Assembly (NCBI GenBank): GCA_045646465.1
Contig: JAZRKT010000020.1
Coordinates: 1 to 42,888 of the forward strand
DNA length: 42,888 bases
Source: UMGS1387 sp045646465
Lineage (GTDB): Bacteria; Bacillota; Clostridia; Oscillospirales; CAG-382
Direction of reading: 5' to 3'
The first letter of the stretch is position 1. Every line of letters begins with the position of its first letter. The notes under the pieces were generated by a model. That model had not been told where the DNA came from and searched no databases. It worked only from the letters and a program-made list of their open reading frames with translations. Position numbers and translations under genes: made by a program. Shown piece by piece: positions 39,538 to 42,888 of the stretch.

Positions 39538-39566
39538 TTGACAAAACACAAAATATGCGATATAAT
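39538..39566 (+). promoter_or_regulatory. Sigma-A promoter of nrdD
   Basis: Consensus TTGACA, 17-base spacer, consensus TATAAT, 45 bp before the nrdD start. An NrdR-like half-match (TAATATATTC) overlaps the -10 region. Confidence 0.85.
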
Positions 39567-39586
39567 ATATTCACTCACCGCAATAA

Positions 39587-39602
39587 TAACAATATATAGG
39601 AG
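39587..39602. promoter_or_regulatory. Second NrdR-box-like core before nrdD
   Basis: Core CAATATATAG lies between promoter and start codon, overlapping the ribosome-binding site. Its distance from the first core is 73 bp, about seven helical turns. That is larger than the usual box spacing, so assignment is tentative. Confidence 0.3.
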
Positions 39603-39610
39603 AATAGAAT

Positions 39611-41992
39611 ATGTATAACGTAGTAAAAAGAGACGGTAAGCGCGTTCCTTTTGATTTGTCAAAGATAAGCGCAGCCATTACCCAGGCATTCGAGGCGTGC
39701 CAAAAGAAGTTTAACCCCGATATGATTGATTTTCTCGCTCTTAAGGTAACAGCGGAATTTGAATCCAAAATCGAGGATGACAGAATTTCTGTTGAACACA
39801 TTCAGGATAGCGTTGAATCAGTTCTTATCAAGGCAGGCTATGACGATGTAGCAAAGGCATATATTATTTACAGACGCCAGAGAGAAAAAATCCGTAACCT
39901 CAATGCAACTATGCTTGACTATAAAGAAATCGTTAATAATTACATCAATATTAACGACTGGCGTGTTAAGGAGAACTCCACCGTTACTTACTCTGTAGGC
40001 GGACTTATCCTTTCAAACTCAGGTGCTATCACAGCCAACTACTGGCTGAGTGAAATTTACGATGACGAAATCGGTACAGCTCACAGAAATGCCGACATTC
40101 ATATCCACGACCTTTCTATGCTCACAGGCTACTGCGCAGGCTGGTCACTTAAACAGCTTATTCAGGAGGGTCTCGGCGGTGTTCCCGGTAAAATCACCTC
40201 TGCTCCTGCATCTCACCTGTCAACTCTCTGTAATCAGATGGTTAACTTCCTTGGTATTATGCAGAACGAATGGGCAGGCGCTCAGGCATTCAGCTCCTTT
40301 GACACATATCTTGCGCCCTTTGTAAAGATTGATAACCTTTCATATAAGGAAGTAAAGCAGTGCATCCAGTCCTTTGTATACGGCGTAAATACACCTTCAA
40401 GATGGGGCACACAGGCTCCCTTCTCCAATATTACTCTTGACTGGGTAGTTCCTAATGACCTTGCTGAGCTTAACTGTATTATCGGCGGCAAGGAGGTTGA
40501 CTTCAAGTACAAGGACTGTAAGAAGGAAATGGATATGGTAAACAAGGCGTTTATCGAAATTATGATTGAAGGCGACGCCAATGGCAGAGGCTTCCAGTAT
40601 CCTATTCCTACCTACTCCATTACACGTGACTTTGACTGGTCCGAAACCGAGAATAACAAGCTTCTCTTTGAAATGACCGCAAAGTACGGTACACCTTACT
40701 TCTCAAACTATATCAACAGCGATATGGAACCTTCCGATGTACGTTCAATGTGCTGCAGACTCAGGCTTGACCTTCGTGAGCTTCGTAAGAAGTCCGGCGG
40801 TTTCTTCGGCAGCGGCGAAAGCACAGGCTCTGTTGGTGTTGTTACCATCAATATGCCCAGAATTGCTTACCTTGCAAAGGATGAGGCTGATTTCTACTCA
40901 CGTCTTGACAGACTTATGGACATTGCGGCACGTTCACTTAAGGTTAAGAGAACTGTTATTACAAAGCTTCTTGATTCAGGTCTTTATCCCTATACCAAGA
41001 GATATCTTGGCACTTTCAATAACCACTTCTCAACTATAGGTCTTGTTGGTATGAACGAAGCTTGTCTCAACGCTAACTGGATTCAGGATGACCTTACAAC
41101 GGAAAAGGCACAGCTGTTTACTCAGGACGTTCTTAATCATATGAGAGAAAGACTGTCTGACTATCAGGAAAAGTACGGCGACCTTTATAACCTTGAAGCT
41201 ACTCCCGCAGAATCTACATCCTTCAGACTTGCAAAGCATGATAAGAAGCACTATCCCGACATCATTACAGCTGCAAAGACCGAGGACGATGCACCTTACT
41301 ATACAAACTCCTCGCACCTTCCTGTTGGTTATACAGAGGATATTTTCTCTGCTCTTGATGTTCAGGACGACCTTCAGACTCTTTACACCTCGGGTACTGT
41401 ATTCCACGCATTCCTGGGCGAAAAGCTTCCCGATTGGAAGAGTGCGGCAACACTTGTAAAGAAGATTGCTGAAAACTATAAGCTTCCTTACTATACACTT
41501 CCACCCACATATTCCATTTGCCGTACACACGGCTATCTGCCAGGCGAGGAATTTACCTGTCCTCATTGCGGCGAAAAGACCGAGGTTTACAGCCGTATCA
41601 CAGGCTACTACAGACCTGTTCAGAATTGGAATGACGGTAAGAGCCAGGAATATAAGGACAGAAAGGTTTACAACATCGAAAACTCTGTTCTTAAGAAGGA
41701 AGGCACACTCAGCGAGGCTGTTATTGAAGCTGCAACAGAGGCTGTTATTGGCGAAAAAGCTTATACAGACGGTGCATACCTTTTCACTACAGCAACCTGC
41801 CCCAACTGTAAGATAGCAACATCGCTGCTTGATAAGGCAGGCTTTGGCTACGAAAAGCTTCTTGCAAACGAACACCCCGAGCTTACTGCCGATTTCGGTA
41901 TTAAGCAGGCTCCCACGCTTGTTTTGGTAAAGGACGGCGAGGTGCAGAAGTACACAGGCGTGTCCGATATTAAAAAACTTCTCAATGCTTAA
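39611..41992 (+). CDS. nrdD: Anaerobic ribonucleoside-triphosphate reductase with fused glutaredoxin-like domain
   Basis: A 793-residue class III RNR that makes dNTPs without oxygen. The N-terminal ATP-cone (about 1-95, VVKRDGKRVPFDLSKI) is the allosteric site. The catalytic barrel follows. The zinc site shows C637-x2-H640 and C650-x2-C653, and the glycyl-radical segment is RITGYYRP with G665. Unusually, the chain continues about 100 residues past the normal end into a thioredoxin/glutaredoxin fold with CPNC (730-733) and QAPTLVLVKDGEVQKYTGV. That domain is probably the in-built reductant, pointing to the redoxin-dependent NrdD type, not the formate-dependent one. trxB follows 50 bp downstream. 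The start follows AGGAGAA. Confidence 0.95.
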   Translation: MYNVVKRDGKRVPFDLSKISAAITQAFEACQKKFNPDMIDFLALKVTAEFESKIEDDRISVEHIQDSVESVLIKAGYDDVAKAYIIYRRQREKIRNLNATMLDYKEIVNNYININDWRVKENSTVTYSVGGLILSNSGAITANYWLSEIYDDEIGTAHRNADIHIHDLSMLTGYCAGWSLKQLIQEGLGGVPGKITSAPASHLSTLCNQMVNFLGIMQNEWAGAQAFSSFDTYLAPFVKIDNLSYKEVKQCIQSFVYGVNTPSRWGTQAPFSNITLDWVVPNDLAELNCIIGGKEVDFKYKDCKKEMDMVNKAFIEIMIEGDANGRGFQYPIPTYSITRDFDWSETENNKLLFEMTAKYGTPYFSNYINSDMEPSDVRSMCCRLRLDLRELRKKSGGFFGSGESTGSVGVVTINMPRIAYLAKDEADFYSRLDRLMDIAARSLKVKRTVITKLLDSGLYPYTKRYLGTFNNHFSTIGLVGMNEACLNANWIQDDLTTEKAQLFTQDVLNHMRERLSDYQEKYGDLYNLEATPAESTSFRLAKHDKKHYPDIITAAKTEDDAPYYTNSSHLPVGYTEDIFSALDVQDDLQTLYTSGTVFHAFLGEKLPDWKSAATLVKKIAENYKLPYYTLPPTYSICRTHGYLPGEEFTCPHCGEKTEVYSRITGYYRPVQNWNDGKSQEYKDRKVYNIENSVLKKEGTLSEAVIEAATEAVIGEKAYTDGAYLFTTATCPNCKIATSLLDKAGFGYEKLLANEHPELTADFGIKQAPTLVLVKDGEVQKYTGVSDIKKLLNA

Positions 41993-41998
41993 AAATAA

Positions 41999-42019
41999 GG
42001 GGCTGTTTAATACAGCCCC
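41999..42019. terminator. Hairpin between nrdD and trxB
   Basis: A perfect 8-bp stem GGGGCTGT/ACAGCCCC with TTAAT loop and no T tail on the + strand, so it may attenuate or protect mRNA and not terminate fully. The stem sequence resembles hairpins at 20902 and 29498. Confidence 0.5.
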
Positions 42020-42042
42020 AATTCAATATAACGGAGAAAAAT

Positions 42043-42888
42043 ATGTACGATATAATTATTATAGGTGCAGGTCCTGCAGGACTTACTGCGGCAGTATACG
42101 CAAAAAGAGCAGGCAAGGATGTGCTTGTCATTGAAAAAGGCACCTTCGGCGGTCAGATAACCTATTCGCCAAGAGTTGAGAATATTCCCGGCTTTGTCAG
42201 CCTTACAGGCAACGAATTTGCCGAAAAGCTTGTTGAGCAGGCTTTAAATCTGGGCGCTGAAATTGAGTGTGCCGAGGTTCTTGAAATCAAGGGCGGCGAA
42301 ACAAAGACGGTTGTTACCGATAGCGGCGATTTTGAAGGAAAGACCGTAATTATTGCCACAGGTGCAAAGCATAGAATGTTAGGCGTATGTGGCGAAGAAA
42401 AGTTTGTGGGAGAGGGCATATCCTTCTGCGCAGTATGTGACGGTGCTTTTTATGAAGGCAAGGACGTTGCGGTAATCGGCGGAGGAAACAGCGCACTTCA
42501 GGAAGCTTTGCTTCTTGCGGAAACGTCAAAAAAAGTGTATGTTGTGCAGAATCTTGACTTTATCACAGGCGAAAAGACACTTTATGACAAGCTTGTGGAA
42601 AAGGACAATGTTGAAATCATTCTCGGTGCTACAGTTGACTCCTTTGTGGGCGAGGACGAGCTTTGTGGTATTGTGATTAACACAGCGGAAGGCAAGAAAA
42701 CTCTTGATGTTGACGGCGTTTTCGTTGCCATAGGACTTATTCCACAGAACGAGCCGTTCAGCAATGTAATTTCTCTTGATGAAAGAGGATATGCCGCCTC
42801 AACCGAGGATTGCACTACAAGCACAGACGGCATTTTCGTTGCAGGCGACTGCAGACAGAAAAAAATCCGTCAGGTGGCAACTGCCGCT
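42043..42888 (+). CDS. trxB: Thioredoxin reductase TrxB, cut by the window end
   Basis: The first 282 residues of an FAD/NADPH-dependent thioredoxin reductase; the frame is open to the last base, so roughly 20-30 C-terminal residues are missing. The FAD motif GAGPAG (8-13), the redox pair C129-x2-C132 (SFCAVCDG), the NADPH motif GGGNSALQEA (146-155) and the second FAD motif TDGIFVAGDCR are all present. ATG 42043 follows CGGAG. Placed after an NrdD that carries its own redoxin domain, it likely supplies electrons from NADPH to that domain. Confidence 0.95.
   Translation, partial: MYDIIIIGAGPAGLTAAVYAKRAGKDVLVIEKGTFGGQITYSPRVENIPGFVSLTGNEFAEKLVEQALNLGAEIECAEVLEIKGGETKTVVTDSGDFEGKTVIIATGAKHRMLGVCGEEKFVGEGISFCAVCDGAFYEGKDVAVIGGGNSALQEALLLAETSKKVYVVQNLDFITGEKTLYDKLVEKDNVEIILGATVDSFVGEDELCGIVINTAEGKKTLDVDGVFVAIGLIPQNEPFSNVISLDERGYAASTEDCTTSTDGIFVAGDCRQKKIRQVATAA

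Noticed and set aside
41030..41875. A 281-codon minus-strand frame opposite nrdD
   Set aside because: Same composition effect in a highly biased gene; no domain and no ribosome-binding site.
1..42888. CRISPR arrays, tRNA or rRNA genes
   Set aside because: No regularly spaced direct repeats and no cloverleaf or rRNA-like sequence were seen. The only multi-copy repeats are the hsdS cores and arms, the 3' RNA elements and short hairpins.

Overview
The window looks like a chromosomal segment of an anaerobic, probably spore-forming and uncultured gut or rumen Clostridia (Bacillota; an Oscillospirales-like lineage is my guess). Supporting genes are pyruvate:ferredoxin oxidoreductase, class III (anaerobic) ribonucleotide reductase, a GerW-type sporulation protein, ECF vitamin-transporter S components, L-rhamnose catabolism, dockerin-like EF-hand repeats and extracellular stalk domains. 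There are no rRNA, tRNA or CRISPR features that I can see.

Region 1 (1-15700) is accessory, more AT-rich by eye, with every intact gene except one on the + strand. It opens with a DNA-inversion locus: one 5' half of a type I restriction specificity gene (hsdS, TRD1), a tyrosine recombinase, and two alternative 3' halves (TRD2a, TRD2b) lying as silent cassettes between inverted repeats. Four copies of a 14-bp core, which in frame encodes the HsdS linker residues NDNL, mark the likely crossovers. Next comes a run of nuclease-type genes: DUF2971, GIY-YIG/DUF4357, SRA-HNH, DUF262, and DUF262-DUF1524 (GmrSD-like). A DUF6809 gene and a terminator follow, then a second set: Ser/Thr kinase, ArsC/Spx-like protein and AIPR abortive-infection protein. 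An IS21-family element (istA, istB) closes the island.

Region 2 (15700-29500) is metabolic core. It holds a glycerate-type dehydrogenase divergent from a TIM-barrel isomerase-rhaB-rhaA operon, a two-domain NUDIX protein, DUF2953-gerW-ABC exporter, an ECF S component behind an attenuator-like leader, a cation/proton antiporter, a ROK regulator, and a DUF4430-ECF S component pair.

Region 3 (29500-38770) encodes exported proteins around nifJ: a stalk-domain protein, a dockerin-like protein, a 684-residue exoprotein whose first domain resembles a cohesin fold, and a protein sharing a roughly 200-residue unrecognised domain with that exoprotein. Two homologous 197-nt structured elements begin at, or 1 nt after, the stop codons of rhaA and the exoprotein gene and end in the same terminator. 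A third element after nifJ has the same opening hairpin and terminator loop. These look like an undescribed 3' RNA family.

Region 4 (38770-42888) is nrdG, an nrdD with a fused C-terminal glutaredoxin-like domain, and trxB (cut by the window end): a self-contained reducing chain for anaerobic dNTP synthesis.
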